From: Paroedura picta
Taxonomy: Eukaryota > Chordata > Lepidosauria > Squamata > Gekkonidae
DNA: 64,000 nt
Assembly (NCBI RefSeq): GCF_049243985.1
Contig: NC_135382.1
Location: 21,494,990 to 21,558,989, forward strand
Direction: 5' to 3'
Shown in pieces: positions 1 through 11,104 of this stretch. The notes below the pieces were generated by a model that was not told where the DNA came from, made no database searches, and saw only the letters and a program-made list of their open reading frames with translations. Position numbers and translations under genes: made by a program. Position 1 is the first letter of the stretch, and every line of letters begins with the position of its first letter.

Positions 1-126
1 AAGACTTTCATAAGCTTCTAGCTCTAGCTTCCGATCTTGTGCGCAGAGAGACACACAGTTCCATCTGCTTCCACCCAGGGGAGGATTTTTTACCCCCTGG
101 TTGAAAAAAGAATTTAATATATGATT

Positions 127-301
127 TGGGAATGGAGCCTGGAGAGGACAGGGACCTCAGTGAGGTACCATAGAGTCTGCACACCAAAACATCCATTTTC
201 TTCTGTCTCAGTTGGACAGAGTCTGTAGTCTGAATATAGCTGTAAGAGATCAGCTGTCACTCTGAGTGCCCTCCAGGCCCTACCTGGAGTTTGGCAAGTC
301 T
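127..301 (-). repeat. AGGGTTGCCA-ended repeat, copy A
   Basis: The order GACAGGGACCTCAGTGAGGT, CCATAGAGTCTGC, CATTTTCTTC and CTACCTGGAGTTTGGCAAG matches the reverse complement of 5570-5786. The class is not certain; the inverted ends of the best copy suggest a DNA transposon. Confidence 0.6.
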
Positions 302-1381
302 AGTTCCTGAGCAGAAGGGACCTCTCCCTTCCTCCCCCTTCCCCAAGCTGGAGTTCTGCCGCCCCAACAACAGCTTTAGTGTCAGGCCATGATCCAGCAA
401 GTAAGAAAGCAGGATACTGCAGGCCTCTCAGGCAAACTCCCCCCCCCCCCCCGTCCCTGCCAGCCCTCCCCCAAGATTCTCATCAGAAGGCATTAAGCAA
501 ATCAAGTCAACAAAATGCATGTTTGTATAATATGTGTGGAGGATAGAAATTTGATATATTTGGGGTGGTACAAAGCTCAGTCAGCCCTGCCAGTGTGCAT
601 TTCCCTTTGCAACTAAATGTAAACAACTCTTTTTAAAAAGGGGGCGGGGACAAGCCATGAATATGCACAGGAGAAAGCACAGTGAGAATGCCCCTGGGTC
701 GTCAAGTCAAAGGCTTGGCAATTCAGCACTGTCACTATCCCCGAGTGAGCACTAGGGGTGGTAGTCTTGATTCCTTGGGTGCACCCTTGTCTTGTGCTGG
801 GTTGCAGCAATAAGAGGTCCACCTCCTCCGCTCGAAAAAAGTTAGAATAGCATAGTCATAGCTGTGTGAAACGCTCCTGGAAAGGACAGGCTTCTGAAAA
901 GTTATGGCAAAACTGCCCGAGCAAGGAAAGAGGACACAGGAGTGAATTTCACAAGATTTCACATATTTAATCCAATTTTAACTTTGATCAGTTGAGCAAG
1001 ATTCCCTGGTCAGGTGGATGAATGAGCAACTGGATGGCCAACAGGGGAAGAAAGAGACAAAAATGGCAGGGGAAAGGGCCCCGCCCTCGTTCCTACCCCA
1101 ACCACCCCTGCAAGGGTGGGGAGGGAAGGAGGAAGACAATTAGCTTCTGGCCCCATCCCAACAGAGGGGGGGAAGGAAAGGAGCAGGGTTTCTGCAGTTT
1201 TCACACGGCTTGTGCCCAATCACATTATTGGGGGCAGGGGCTACCAGCCTGGAGCTGTGCAAGTACCACCTACCCTGTGCATGGCTGCAGCTGCTGCCTT
1301 CCAGAAGACTCCTGATTCCAAGGGTGGTTTCTGCACCCACTGTTTGCAAGGCTTCTCTGGGGTCAAGATGACCTGTTAGAG

Positions 1382-1519
1382 CAGGGGTAGTCAAACTGCG
1401 GCCCTCCAGATGTCCATGGACTACAATTCCCAAGAGCCCCCTGCCAGCAAATGCTGGCAGGGGGCTCTTGGGAATTGTAGACCATGGACATCTGGAGGGC
1501 TGCAGCTTGACTACCCCTG
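1382..1519. mobile_element. Palindromic hAT-type MITE, copy 1
   Basis: This 138-bp near-perfect palindrome has CAGGGGTAGTCAAACTG ends and a perfect 8-bp target duplication TGTTAGAG (1374-1381 and 1520-1527). Both arms share the variant CAAGAGCCCCC. Confidence 0.93.
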
Positions 1520-1527
1520 TGTTAGAG

Positions 1528-3690
1528 GTTGACCCCCAGACCATCAACCCATGGGACTTCCACTGGCAGCCTTATTGGGTGCCAAAGAGTGGCCAGTTCT
1601 GGTGTTGTTTTTGAAGGAACTGTTTCTGTATTCCAGGAGCAGCAATTCCAGTTTGGTCCAGTGTTGCCCCAATGCTCAAAAGAAGCATGAAAGACCAACC
1701 TCACCCTCAAATCTTGAGTATTAGCATGTACCTTATGCCATAGTGAGCCAGGATGTATTTCAGACATTAGCCACGATTAAGGGATTGCCTTACATAGTAG
1801 TTAGTGTGATTTTCTTTTGGGCTGCCAGTCTGAGTTTGGTAACTGGCATGTGGGTTGGGAGTGGGGATATGGTGGGGGCCAGTTTTGCTGGAAAGATGAT
1901 GTCATTTTTGATCAGAAACACATAATTGATGGTGAGTAGTGTTATTGTAATTAATTTGGGGGAAATTAGCTTAAAGGAGACATTGCAAGAGGGGGTAACT
2001 GGGATTCTCCACCAATGTTTGCAGGGATTTTTCCCTTAGGAAACTTTCAAAGTAAGCAGTTGATGTGAAACTAGAAAGTTTCTTTATTATTAAGAGGAAA
2101 TAAAAAGGTACAAGACAAAACACACGCACACAAAGCTAGCTAAGAGAATTAGGGAGAAGAGGGGAGAGAGAATTTCAAGGAAAGCAATATTACCAGTCGT
2201 GACATAAACAGGTCCTTGGAGACAGCAGCAAAACAAACAGCATTTCACAGAAGAAGAGGGGAAATCCTGATGCAAGTGGGGGTGTATACATGGCACCAAG
2301 AACACACACACAGTTATGGTGCAGCCTGTTGTATTTTATAGGGCAAAATGCTACCTAAGGCAATGTTGATGTATTTGCCCCAAACACAATAACTTGATGG
2401 GCTGTCTGGAGGTGGTCAATGACTTTGGGAGATATGGTATGAGTTTTTCCAGAGAAGGACAACAGCTGTGATTGCTTTTTCCAAAATTATAGTTGCTAAT
2501 GGTTTTTGATGACCCTCTGAGAACTGGCTGAGAAAGCTATCAAGAAAGGTGTTAAATATTGCCTAATTAGAGTAGATCGGTTCAGTAGAAGCGACTGGAA
2601 ACTGATGAGATTAGTTGCTAGTTCTTAGAAAACCTATTGACCTAAAGTATGCATCTCCCTGGGGTGGGGAAGAGGTTAGCAGATCAGCCACTCTTTCCCT
2701 TTCCACAGGTTCTAAACTACATTGTCCAGACTTGTCCTTGGCTGTCATTCATTTTAGTGTCTTTGGTCAGGCAGTGTGTTGTTTTTAGTATTTTAAAATC
2801 ATATTAGACAAAGGGTGTTTATGGTTTTTCTGTCTATAAACTGCCCCTCAATGAGAGAAAAGGTCTAAGAATAACTGGAAACCATAGAGTTTCTGGCAAA
2901 TCCTAGAGCTACCAGTTGTCACTTCCAGGTTTTCCCCAGGTGATATCACGCTAATGATGCTGCTATGTTTCCCCCCCTATTCCCCCCCCCCACACACAAA
3001 CACACTTCTGCTTGGAATGGCAGTAGACAATGAGAGCTCAAGACAAGGGATCCGTTGCAAACTGAGTGTGCATCCAAGAAAATATTCCCCCCAGAATCTT
3101 TCACCATGCACAGAAGTTCCAAGGCATATCAACATGGAAAGGGTTCTCTGAAAGGACACAGTTCAAAACCCACCGCCTTAACCAGCAGTTCCTTTAAACC
3201 CATACTACCCGAGAGCAGCAAGCAGGCTTCCCAACCTCTTGCAAATTCAAAGCAAAAGCATGGCCGAGTGGTTCCTGGCAGGGAGGCCTTTTGCAATGCT
3301 GGTTTGCACACTCTGTCTGGCCCGCTAACGTTTGATTGGGGAGTAATAAAATTCTATTGCTGGGCAATGAGCAACTTCTAGGAGATCACTTAAGCTTTGC
3401 CTGAGGCAGCCTTTGCATATTCAATAGGATGGCTCTCAATGATGGGATTGCATCGCTGGCTTGTCTCCCCCTTTGTGCCCCCCCCACACACACAGACGTC
3501 CCTGTTTGGCTGGCAAACACAAGAATGCTTTCTGAGCTGGACCTGCCTTCTTTGTCTCCACAGGACGGGAGCCCACCGTGCATGTTGCTGAATCGTCTTC
3601 ATATGCTCTGAGCCTGACTGAATAATCTCCAGGTATTCAGCACAGGGCAGCCTCGGGATACCCTGAGGCTGGTCAGCTGCCTAAAGACCA
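1528..3690. other. Intergenic stretch without recognised features
   Basis: No gene, RNA or well-supported repeat is seen. Only short C-rich and CA-rich runs occur (about 2970-3004, 3478-3494). Similar featureless stretches are 302-1381, 5787-6539, 9236-10226, 12746-13654, 13851-14456, 18511-19696, 20206-20970, 21107-21957, 24851-25349, 25486-26307, 26886-28106, 30373-30859, 31161-31944, 32691-33714, 36691-36829, 37471-37989 and 38901-39574. Confidence 0.6.
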
Positions 3691-3691
3691 T

Positions 3692-3902
3692 CAGGCTTTC
3701 TCAACAGGGGTTTCATGAGACCAGGGGCGGGGGTTCCTGGACAGCCCTGGGAGGGTTTTTCCAATTGGGTGGAAATAAATTAATGTTTATATATTTTTTA
3801 AAAATGTTGCAAAAGTATATCATTATATGAGATAAATCATGATGTCGCCCCCCCCCCTCAATAGCCAATGATGGGCCTGGAGTGGGTGGAAAGGGGAGGG
3901 GG
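3692..3902 (+). repeat. TTTCTCAACC-ended MITE-like repeat, right-truncated
   Basis: It starts AGGCTTTCTCAACAGGGGTT and continues through an A/T-rich stretch to CCAATGATGGGCCTGGAG. It is the same family as 45005-45300, 49668-49985 and 50612-51008. Confidence 0.6.
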
Positions 3903-4376
3903 CCCAGGTCCTAAAAGTCAAGATATCTGTGACCAGGAGAATTCCTGCCTCAATTGAGCAAGGTAGCTGCCCCATTTGCCTTTGAACTGTGGCAGATGCC
4001 TGACCCAGCCCTGTTCCCGTCCCAGTAGTGTAGGCCGCCAGACCGTTTCTGTCACTAGGAAAACAGGGGTGACAAAGTGTGATGTCACATCCGGTGGGAG
4101 TGTCTGAGTGGTGTCACTTCCGGTGACATGTGACTTCCGTGGGCGTGGCAGGGAAATGTGGCCTGCTGACATCACTTTGCATGAACAGGGCAACACATAT
4201 GTTTTCCTGCATCGGTACACATTGATCAAAACCCCAAGTTTTTGAGGGTACTCATTCTCACATATCAAAGCTGGGAAACAAGCAGGTTGGCCCATATGCG
4301 TAACTTGGTGATTGGTGACTGCATGTATTATTGAGAACAGCCCACATAGCTCCGTGCCCCCTCACCTGTACTAGAA

Positions 4377-4512
4377 CAGGGGTAGTCAAACTGCGGCCCT
4401 CCAGATGTCCATGGACTACAATTCCCAGGAGCCCCTGCCAGCATTCGCTGGCAGGGGCTCCTGGGAATTGTAGTCCATGGACATCTGGAGGGCTGCAGTT
4501 TGACTACCCCTG
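4377..4512. mobile_element. Palindromic hAT-type MITE, copy 2
   Basis: This 136-bp palindrome is flanked by a perfect 8-bp duplication TACTAGAA (4369-4376 and 4513-4520). The arms carry the CAGGAGCCCC variant. Confidence 0.94.
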
Positions 4513-4810
4513 TACTAGAATCACCAAAATTATACTGGCCAAACGTTACTTCCCTCAGTGTTTTGTTCATGTCATAAATAAAAGATTTCTTGTTTGACTA
4601 ACTCTGTGAGCTGCATGACTGAGGGAAAGAACCACACACGTCTGCAGTTTACTATCTCACTCTACGGACCTATATTTTAAAACATGAGTTACTGAACCAG
4701 TGTTAGAGGCCCAACCCCAATAGCTCAGTGTGAGAGGCAGCTGTTTATTAAAGAGGCCTGAACTACCCAGTCTGCGGAGGCCTGTGGGAACAAAAGGGAG
4801 GCACCAAGGT

Positions 4811-5321
4811 TAAGGTGACCAGATTTTAACATTGGTAAAGTGAGACACCATTGACCGGGAGGGGTTCTCAATTAAAAAATTGGTCTATATGGAGTAACAA
4901 AAAGTTTCATAGAACGCATAGAACACAAAAATAGTAAAGGTAAAGGTATCCCCTCTGCAAGCACTGAGTCATGTCTGACCCTTGGGGTGACGCCCTCCAG
5001 CGTTTTCATGGCAGACTCAATACGGGGTGGTTTGCCAGTGCCTTCCCCAGTCATTACCGTTTACCCCCCAGCAAGCTGGGTACTCATTTTACTGACCTCG
5101 GAAGGATGGAAGGCTGAGTCAACCTTGAGCCAGCTGCTGGGATTGAACTCCCAGCCTCATGGGCAAAGCTTTCAGATGGCTGCCTTACCACTCTGCGCCA
5201 CAAGAGGCTCATACAAAAATAGTATTCTAATATATATATATATATATTTAATTTATCATAAGTACAATTTGCCAGATGCCCCCAGATGTCCCTCCAAAAG
5301 TGGGACAATCTGGTCACCTTA
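4811..5321. mobile_element. MITE with GGTGACCAGATT ends, interrupted by a Sauria SINE
   Basis: Fifteen-bp inverted ends TAAGGTGACCAGATT (4811-4825) and AATCTGGTCACCTTA (5307-5321) enclose about 235 bp of A/T-rich sequence plus the nested SINE. CCAAGGT occurs just outside both ends, which fits an 8-bp hAT duplication with one change. A TA or TTAA duplication cannot be excluded. Confidence 0.7.
4937..5212 (-). mobile_element. Sauria-type SINE, complete, nested in a MITE
   Basis: This tRNA-derived SINE reads on the minus strand, with a BovB-like 3' end (on the + strand TACCTTTACC in reverse, then AGTCATGTCTGACCC). A perfect 12-bp duplication ACAAAAATAGTA flanks it (4925-4936 and 5213-5224). B-box and A-box-like words lie at the right end. 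Confidence 0.9.
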
Positions 5322-5569
5322 GCCAAGGTAAAAGATGGTCACGACGCTCTGTAGATTTTAAAAGAGACAAAACCTACATATAACCCATCACTCAAATAAG
5401 GGAGTATGCAGAGGGTGGTAGGTACTCTGTGTGAGTGAATGTGGGGCGGCACACAAAGTCATTGTGTCTCCTCGGAGCGTCATCATCCCTGATAATTGTA
5501 ACAACAACATCGGCATCATCATCATCAAAATAGCCACCTGGAGCAGAGAATGCCATACCTGTGTGTGCT

Positions 5570-5786
5570 AGGGTTGCCAAATTCCAGGAGATGGCTGGAG
5601 ACCTCCTGTTGTTACAATTGCTCTCCAGGTGCCAGGGATCAGTTCACCTGGAGGAAACAGTCACTTGGGAAGATGGACTCTATGATATTATACCCCCTGG
5701 AAGCCCCTCCCCTCTTGGAAACCCACTCTCCTGTAGCGTCACCCCCAAAATCTCCAGGCATTTCCCAACCCAGAAATGGCAACCCT
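5570..5786 (+). repeat. AGGGTTGCCA-ended repeat, best copy
   Basis: This 217-bp unit begins AGGGTTGCCA and ends TGGCAACCCT, a 10-bp inverted repeat. The interior has CTGGAGACCTCCTG, GATCAGTTCACCTGGAG and AAATCTCCAGGCATTTCCC. No target duplication is clear. Confidence 0.7.
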
Positions 5787-6539
5787 GGCCTGTACCTGAC
5801 TGTTCTGCTCAGCAAAGGCAGAAGCCATCATCCAGCCCTTGAAGCCTAACTCCAACGTAAGTGGCTCTCATTTAAGTGGCTCTGGAGGAAGGCTTCCAAC
5901 TTTTCTGAGCAGAAGGATGGATGCAAACCTCAGTGACGTCACTTGGTCCAAGTGGAGGATGAGGGATTACCATTTATCAGGGACTCCTCTGTGATCTGGT
6001 TCCATCTTCTGCCTCGTCTGGCCTTGTCAGAACTACAGAATTCTTCATATAGGATACTGCTGCATATTTCATAGGAAAACTTGGAAACGGGTAACATATT
6101 CCATTCTAGCAATGTCTGCAGGAACGGTGCTCCCACGACGAGAAGACGGTGGAGCGATTCGGAATAATTTCCCCAAAATGTACAGAGTATGCCTCTTCTC
6201 CTCCCCACATGCAAAAGTTCCCTGCCAATATGCGGCAGCTCATTCGGGACAGGCAGCGTGCAAACAGGAGAGGGAGAAAAATATGATCACTTGTGCAAGC
6301 TGCTCAGATGCCATAAATTGTTTAGAAATGTTTGCATTAAAATATCTCCATTTTATCTACTGTTTTGCCAGCCTTCAACAAGAGACATGTCATTTGCATT
6401 ACATTTTATTCCTCAAGCGTCTGCCTTAATTTATGCCCTTGGCAGATTTTCCAAAGGAGACAGTTTGCACGCGAGCGTCTTAGAAGCATTCTCTGAAAAC
6501 CTTCTCCGGATTCTGTTTCCTACAGCCCGTCCCCCTTAA

Positions 6540-6760
6540 CTGCGCCTGTCTCTCCATTTTCCCCTTTAAAGTCAATTTCCCTTAATTATTAGCCAGACAA
6601 TGTGGCACAGAACAGTAAACTTAGAAACCAGTGGCTCATTATGAATGAAAATAGCCTTCTCCGGGATTCATTTGTATGTTCTGTTGCTGGAGGACCCGAG
6701 CAATTTGAGGTGAGGCTTTGATTCTTTGTTGTCTTAAACTAAATCAGCAATCCTAACTGA
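6540..6760. other. Candidate conserved non-coding block
   Basis: No repeat is recognised. A/T-rich homeodomain-like words (TTAATTATTAG) and a CATTATGAATG stretch give it the texture of vertebrate non-coding regulatory DNA. The wider stretch 5790-6960 has no gene. This is inference only. Confidence 0.25.
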
Positions 6761-6964
6761 CAGTCTGTCTTCATTTCCCCTCCCATTTCAATCTCTAGAA
6801 TTCGCATTATGTCCCTCACCTGTGATGGCTGGATGGAGATGAATAGGGTGGTGGTTCCATATTCTGAGAGCAGAGAAACATGTGACTGACATTCTCCTGT
6901 CACTATGGCTGGGGCCACTTTGTGCCGGGTCCAGCCGCCTGCTGCCACCAACTCTCCATGGCCT

Positions 6965-7165
6965 GAACCAGTCTGTCCTCTCTAAGGGCCTTAGCTAAGT
7001 TCTGTTCCTGTTATCCTGCTTAAGATCGCTGAAATTGTGTTATTTAGATTACTGTTGTTGTATTTGTTATGTATTAATTCGTTCCATGTATCCCGCCCAT
7101 GCTGTATGTAAACCGCCCTGAGCCATATGGAAGGGCGGTATAGAAATCAAATAAATAAATATTAA
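6965..7165 (+). mobile_element. L2-type LINE 3' end
   Basis: It ends with AAACCGCCCTGAGCCATATG, GAAGGGCGGTATAGAAATCA and AATAAATAAATA, the usual L2-type 3' terminus on the + strand. The left limit is approximate. Confidence 0.75.
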
Positions 7166-7791
7166 TAAACAAACAATATGTTGTGTATGAGCTGGTAGGT
7201 GCATCCATTTTGTAAGCAAAGCAACACCTTTGCAGTCAATGAGTGAAGAAGGGTGCAATTCTTTTTAGGATTGCGCTGGACAAGTTGGATCCAGATGGCG
7301 CTGTCTACTCAAGCGAGGCACTAAGTCAACAGAACACAGAATTTCTGCCTCCCCCTCCTAGTGCAGCCCACTGATCTCCTCAAAATGCCACTCCTGGAAG
7401 AGACAGGACACTCAGAAATAGCATGAATGGCTAATGGGGGGGGGGGGAGATGTCTTCAGCTGGAAGAGAAATTAAGTGGAAATTACCCCACCCCTTCCTT
7501 TAAGAGAACATTTGTTCTAGATCCATCCCCAAATGTGGTATGGATATGTCATATCACCTCTGCCCTGATCACACAGTCAATGTAGCATGGTGTGATGGTT
7601 AACAGTGACCTCTGGGTCATTTGGATGAAGAGTTTCATTTTTCAGCTAAAGAGGACAGCCTGAGCACCTTTGTACAGACAGTATTTTACTTCCAAATACG
7701 ACAAAACTCTTTCAAGAATTCCTTCCCACCCACCCCCCACCCCCCACCCCCAAAGCAATCACTGGTTCACTGCCTGTTAGGTGTTTTAGGG

Positions 7792-7929
7792 CAGGGGTAG
7801 TCAAACCTGTGGTCCTCCAGATGTTCATGGACTACAATTCCCATGAGCCCCTGCCAGCATTTGCTGGCAGGGGCTCGTGGGAATTGTAGTCCATGAACAT
7901 CTGGAGGACCACAGGTTTGACTACCCCTG
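7792..7929. mobile_element. Palindromic hAT-type MITE, copy 3
   Basis: This 138-bp palindrome is of a divergent subtype: both arms read CCTGTGGTCC and GTTCATGG instead of CTGCGGCCC and GTCCATGG. The flanking duplication is imperfect (TTTTAGGG and TTTTGGGA), so this copy may be older or the site altered. Its left boundary is duplicated at 9096-9143. Confidence 0.9.
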
Positions 7930-8534
7930 TTTTGGGAGAGGGGGGAACAATCCTCCATTTATCGTGGGATTTTCTTGTTGAGATTCCAGGCAGATTCCAG
8001 AATTCTAAAACAACACACTAAAGATCAGCCCGATACGTTCAAGAAGCGATGCCATAAAACTGGATTACATAAAGAACAATGAGATAAAAACAATAGAGGG
8101 CATCCGATAAAACAATGCAATGCAAGAAGGGCACTGCCTTTAAAAAAAAAGCACAGCTAAAGCTGCAATCATTTTTCCTTTACAAAACGCACGCTCCTGC
8201 ACAATTCCTAGACCCCTTCAGCGGGAAGAAAAGAATCCAGGATGCTCCATGGCCTCCCCAAGCAGGCCGTTCCTTGGGCAGCTGTTTCCCCTTTGCAGCA
8301 CCATGTGGACCACATCATGAGAAGCAGTCCCGCAGATCCGAGGACAGGAATGGCCTTAAAAGGAATGCAATGGAACAACAACAGAAGGGGCATAATACGC
8401 ATCCTTCACCTGGCTCCCCATTAGTGAAACAGTACCAGCTGGAAATGTCCAAGCTGACATGGTGGCCAACTCCCTAGAGAGGACATTACAAGAGTCATGG
8501 CCTTGAGGTGACCGCAGAATGGATTGATGTGGCC

Positions 8535-8670
8535 CAGGGATAGTCAAACTGCGGCCCTCCAGATGTCCATGGACTACAATTCCCAGGAGCCCCTGCCAGC
8601 ACATGCTGGCAGGGGCTTCTGGGAATTGTAGTCCATGGACATCTGGAGGGCCGCAGTTTGACTACCCCTG
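8535..8670. mobile_element. Palindromic hAT-type MITE, copy 4
   Basis: This 136-bp palindrome has a perfect duplication ATGTGGCC (8527-8534 and 8671-8678). It is the one perfect duplication without a central TA. The arms differ at one subtype position: the left arm has CAGGAGCC and the right arm corresponds to CAGAAGCC. Confidence 0.93.
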
Positions 8671-8786
8671 ATGTGGCCCAATTGGCCGGGTCAAGGTAAG
8701 GAGCCAGGCTCCGGTTAAGTGAAGACACAAGAGGATGTTTTCCACAGTTGTGTGTTGCTTCTCCAGCAATAATGCTGGGTCTAGAC

Positions 8787-8922
8787 CAGGGGTAGTCAAA
8801 CTGCGTCCCTCCAGATGTCCATGGACTACAATTCCCAGAAGCCCCTGCTAGCGAATGCTGGCAGGGGCTTCTGGGAATTGTAGTCCATGGACATCTGGAG
8901 GGACGCAGTTTGACTACCCCTG
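8787..8922. mobile_element. Palindromic hAT-type MITE, copy 5
   Basis: This 136-bp palindrome has a perfect duplication GTCTAGAC (8779-8786 and 8923-8930), which is itself a palindromic target. Both arms share two variants: GCGTCCC for GCGGCCC, and CAGAAGCC. Confidence 0.94.
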
Positions 8923-8930
8923 GTCTAGAC

Positions 8931-9235
8931 TCTTGACAGAGTCAGCAAGGGGCAGCTGGGTCCCATAAGACGTGGGAAGCACAATTACTTGCAAGACCCC
9001 AATAAGTGATGGCTCCATCTTGTCAGGATTCAGGTTGGACATGACCACCCTTGGCCAGCTGACCACAGCAAGCAAGCACTGCCTGAGGACCCAAACAATC
9101 ACTGGTTCACTGCCTGTTAGGTGTTTTAGGGCAGGGGTAGTCAGCCAGAAGAAGACAGAGAGCTGGGTGTCATCAGTGTGATGGTGCTTAGCTCCACAAG
9201 GACAACTGGCCTCATCCGAGAGCCGGCATGGTGTC
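8931..9235 (-). pseudogene. L2-like LINE reverse transcriptase fragment
   Basis: The minus strand still reads HHTDDTQLSVF and, further on, NLNPDKMEPSLIGV, which correspond to YADDTQLY and KLNPDKTEVLLVG in L2/CR1-group reverse transcriptases. YADD is the catalytic metal-binding motif, here altered to HTDD. Between the two motifs lies the 48-bp insert at 9096-9143, copied from a MITE boundary. The element is a dead fragment without a start or poly-A tail. Confidence 0.7.
9096..9143. repeat. 48-bp duplicate of a MITE boundary
   Basis: It is identical to 7756-7803, which comprises 36 bp of flank plus the first 12 bp of palindromic MITE copy 3. Homology ends abruptly on both sides. It lies inside a LINE fragment. 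Confidence 0.85.
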
Positions 9236-10226
9236 ATGGCGGTTGGGGCAGCGGGACAGATCCCTTAGGAGGGGGAGACAGGCCTGTGTGCCTCCCATCC
9301 CCTAGTGCAGCTCCCTTAGGTGGTTCTTTCGAGTCATGATGTGGCATGTCAGGCTCAGGGGCATTCAGCAGCACTCACCCATAGGTTAACCCCGATTCTT
9401 GGCACTCCACAGTTTTGCTCCCCAGTGGGCAGGGTGGGGAATTTGGCCTCATTGGGTGGCAGGAAGGTCTCTCAGTGCCAGGAACTGTCCCCATGCGATG
9501 GCTGCCTGGGCTGGGAGAGAGGAGGCAAGGGTTGCTTCTGGGCTGCACAGCTAGGCATTTGGAAGGGGGTTGCAGGCAGCTGTTCTAATGGTCAGCTTCT
9601 CATGTCCGCAGGTGGACCGGCCCACTAAACGTGGGAGCTTGAGGCAGGCTCTGACACAGGTGGATACTTCAGAGCCTGGCAGCAGTTTTAAAAAAGAACC
9701 CCCAGGAGCACCCAGCATGATTTCTTCTCAGCATTCACACAGAAACATGCCGACCATCGGTAATATTGAATGGCATATTTTCAGCTCTGCAGGCAGGTTT
9801 TTCTTATACCGGCTATTTGCTGTGGAGTGACCCAGTGGCTCTGAATTTTGATGCTGTTTGGCTCCACATTACCGAAGGTCGCTGACCCCTGCCCTGTATC
9901 TTCCACACGACTAGCAATGGCGGGGGAAATCCAGCAGAAAAGCAAAGATCCCGATTCACACCAGGCACTGAATTCTGCCTTGGGCAAAACAATAAAAATG
10001 GATTTCCTGGACGTAGAATTTGAATACTTCTAATTCCCATCCGCCACAAGCGTCATTGTACTCATGCAGTTAGATTAATGGGAATGTTTTGGCGGCTCAT
10101 CAGTGTCCTGAAACAACTGCTCCTAAATCTCTGCTCTCGATGCCTCAGTCAACCACTGACTGTTTCACTCAGCAGTTCTGAATCGCCAGTTATTTTACTC
10201 AGGAGGATGCATCTGGGGCAGGAGAG

Positions 10227-10506
10227 AGAAGAAGAAGAAGAAGAGTTGGTTCTTATATGCCGCTTTTCCCTACCCGAAGGAGGCTCAAAGCAGCTTACAG
10301 TCGCCTTCCCTTTCCTCTCCCCACAACAGACACCCTGTGGGGTGGGTGAGGCTGAGAGAACCCTGATATTCCTGCTCGGTCAGAACAGTTTTATCAGTGC
10401 CGTGGCGAGCCCAAGGTCACCCAGCTGGCTGCATGTGGGGGAGTGCAGAATTGAACCCAGCATGCCAGATTAGGAGTCCGCACTCCTAACCATTACACCG
10501 AACTGG
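10227..10506 (-). mobile_element. tRNA-derived SINE with TTC-rich tail
   Basis: On the minus strand it has a tRNA-like head (GTGTAATGGTTAGGAGTGC, then GGGTTCAATTC as B-box), the body GCAGCCAGCTGGGTGACC, and a tail ending in (TTC)n. It is a full-length example of the commonest SINE here. Confidence 0.85.
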
Positions 10507-10726
10507 AGAGCACAGATCCTCCCCTTTGAGGCACCCGATAAGCTCAGAATTTCAGATTCCCTTGGCCAGTGGGGGTTCTCTGTGTTTTCCAAGACTGCAT
10601 GACTACAGGGAGTTCAGTCATCGGGGCAGTGTTACGTTCACACATAACAGAATATACATCTGGGTTTTGGAATCCACCCCATGTGACAAGGCAGATGTGA
10701 GTTGTGGTTTCTCCTCAAATTAAGAG

Positions 10727-10998
10727 GAAGAAGAGAGAGCTGGTTTTGGACACCCTCCTTTTCACTCCGTGAAGGAGTCCCAAAGTGCCTTACCAACACC
10801 TTAACCCTTTCTCTGCCCACAACAGACGCCCTGTGAGGGAGGTGGGACTGGGGGAGAGCTCTGACAGAACTGCTCTGCAAGAACAGCTCTAAGAGAATGG
10901 TTACAAGCCCAAGGTCACCCAAGCTGGCTGCATGTGGAGGAGGAATGGGGAATCAAACCCAGGTCTCCAGTTTAGAGGCCACCATTCTTAACCACTAC
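10727..10998 (-). mobile_element. tRNA-derived SINE with TTC-rich tail
   Basis: It has the same layout as 10227-10506 but is more diverged. The B-box region is GGGTTTGATTCC on the minus strand. Confidence 0.8.
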
Positions 10999-11104
10999 GG
11001 CTTTGCCACGTGCGGATGACCCAATTGAGACCGGAACTCCGTTGGGCCAGCTTCGGCCTTCACACGTGCTGACCTGAAACAAGCCTGAGGGGGGCTCTAG
11101 TTGG

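Noticed and set aside
429-452. C- and G-runs (also near 7438, 11898, 12145, 20320, 43278, 44780, 49800, 59036) as quadruplex or regulatory signals
   Set aside because: They are single homopolymers, common in this genome and often inside repeats, without the four-tract pattern needed to argue for a function.
4328-4597. Similar predicted peptides with RPSRCPWTTIPRSPCQ and CSPWTSGGPQFDYP on both strands at many places
   Set aside because: They are translations of the palindromic MITE. The same peptide on both strands is a consequence of the palindrome, not a protein family.
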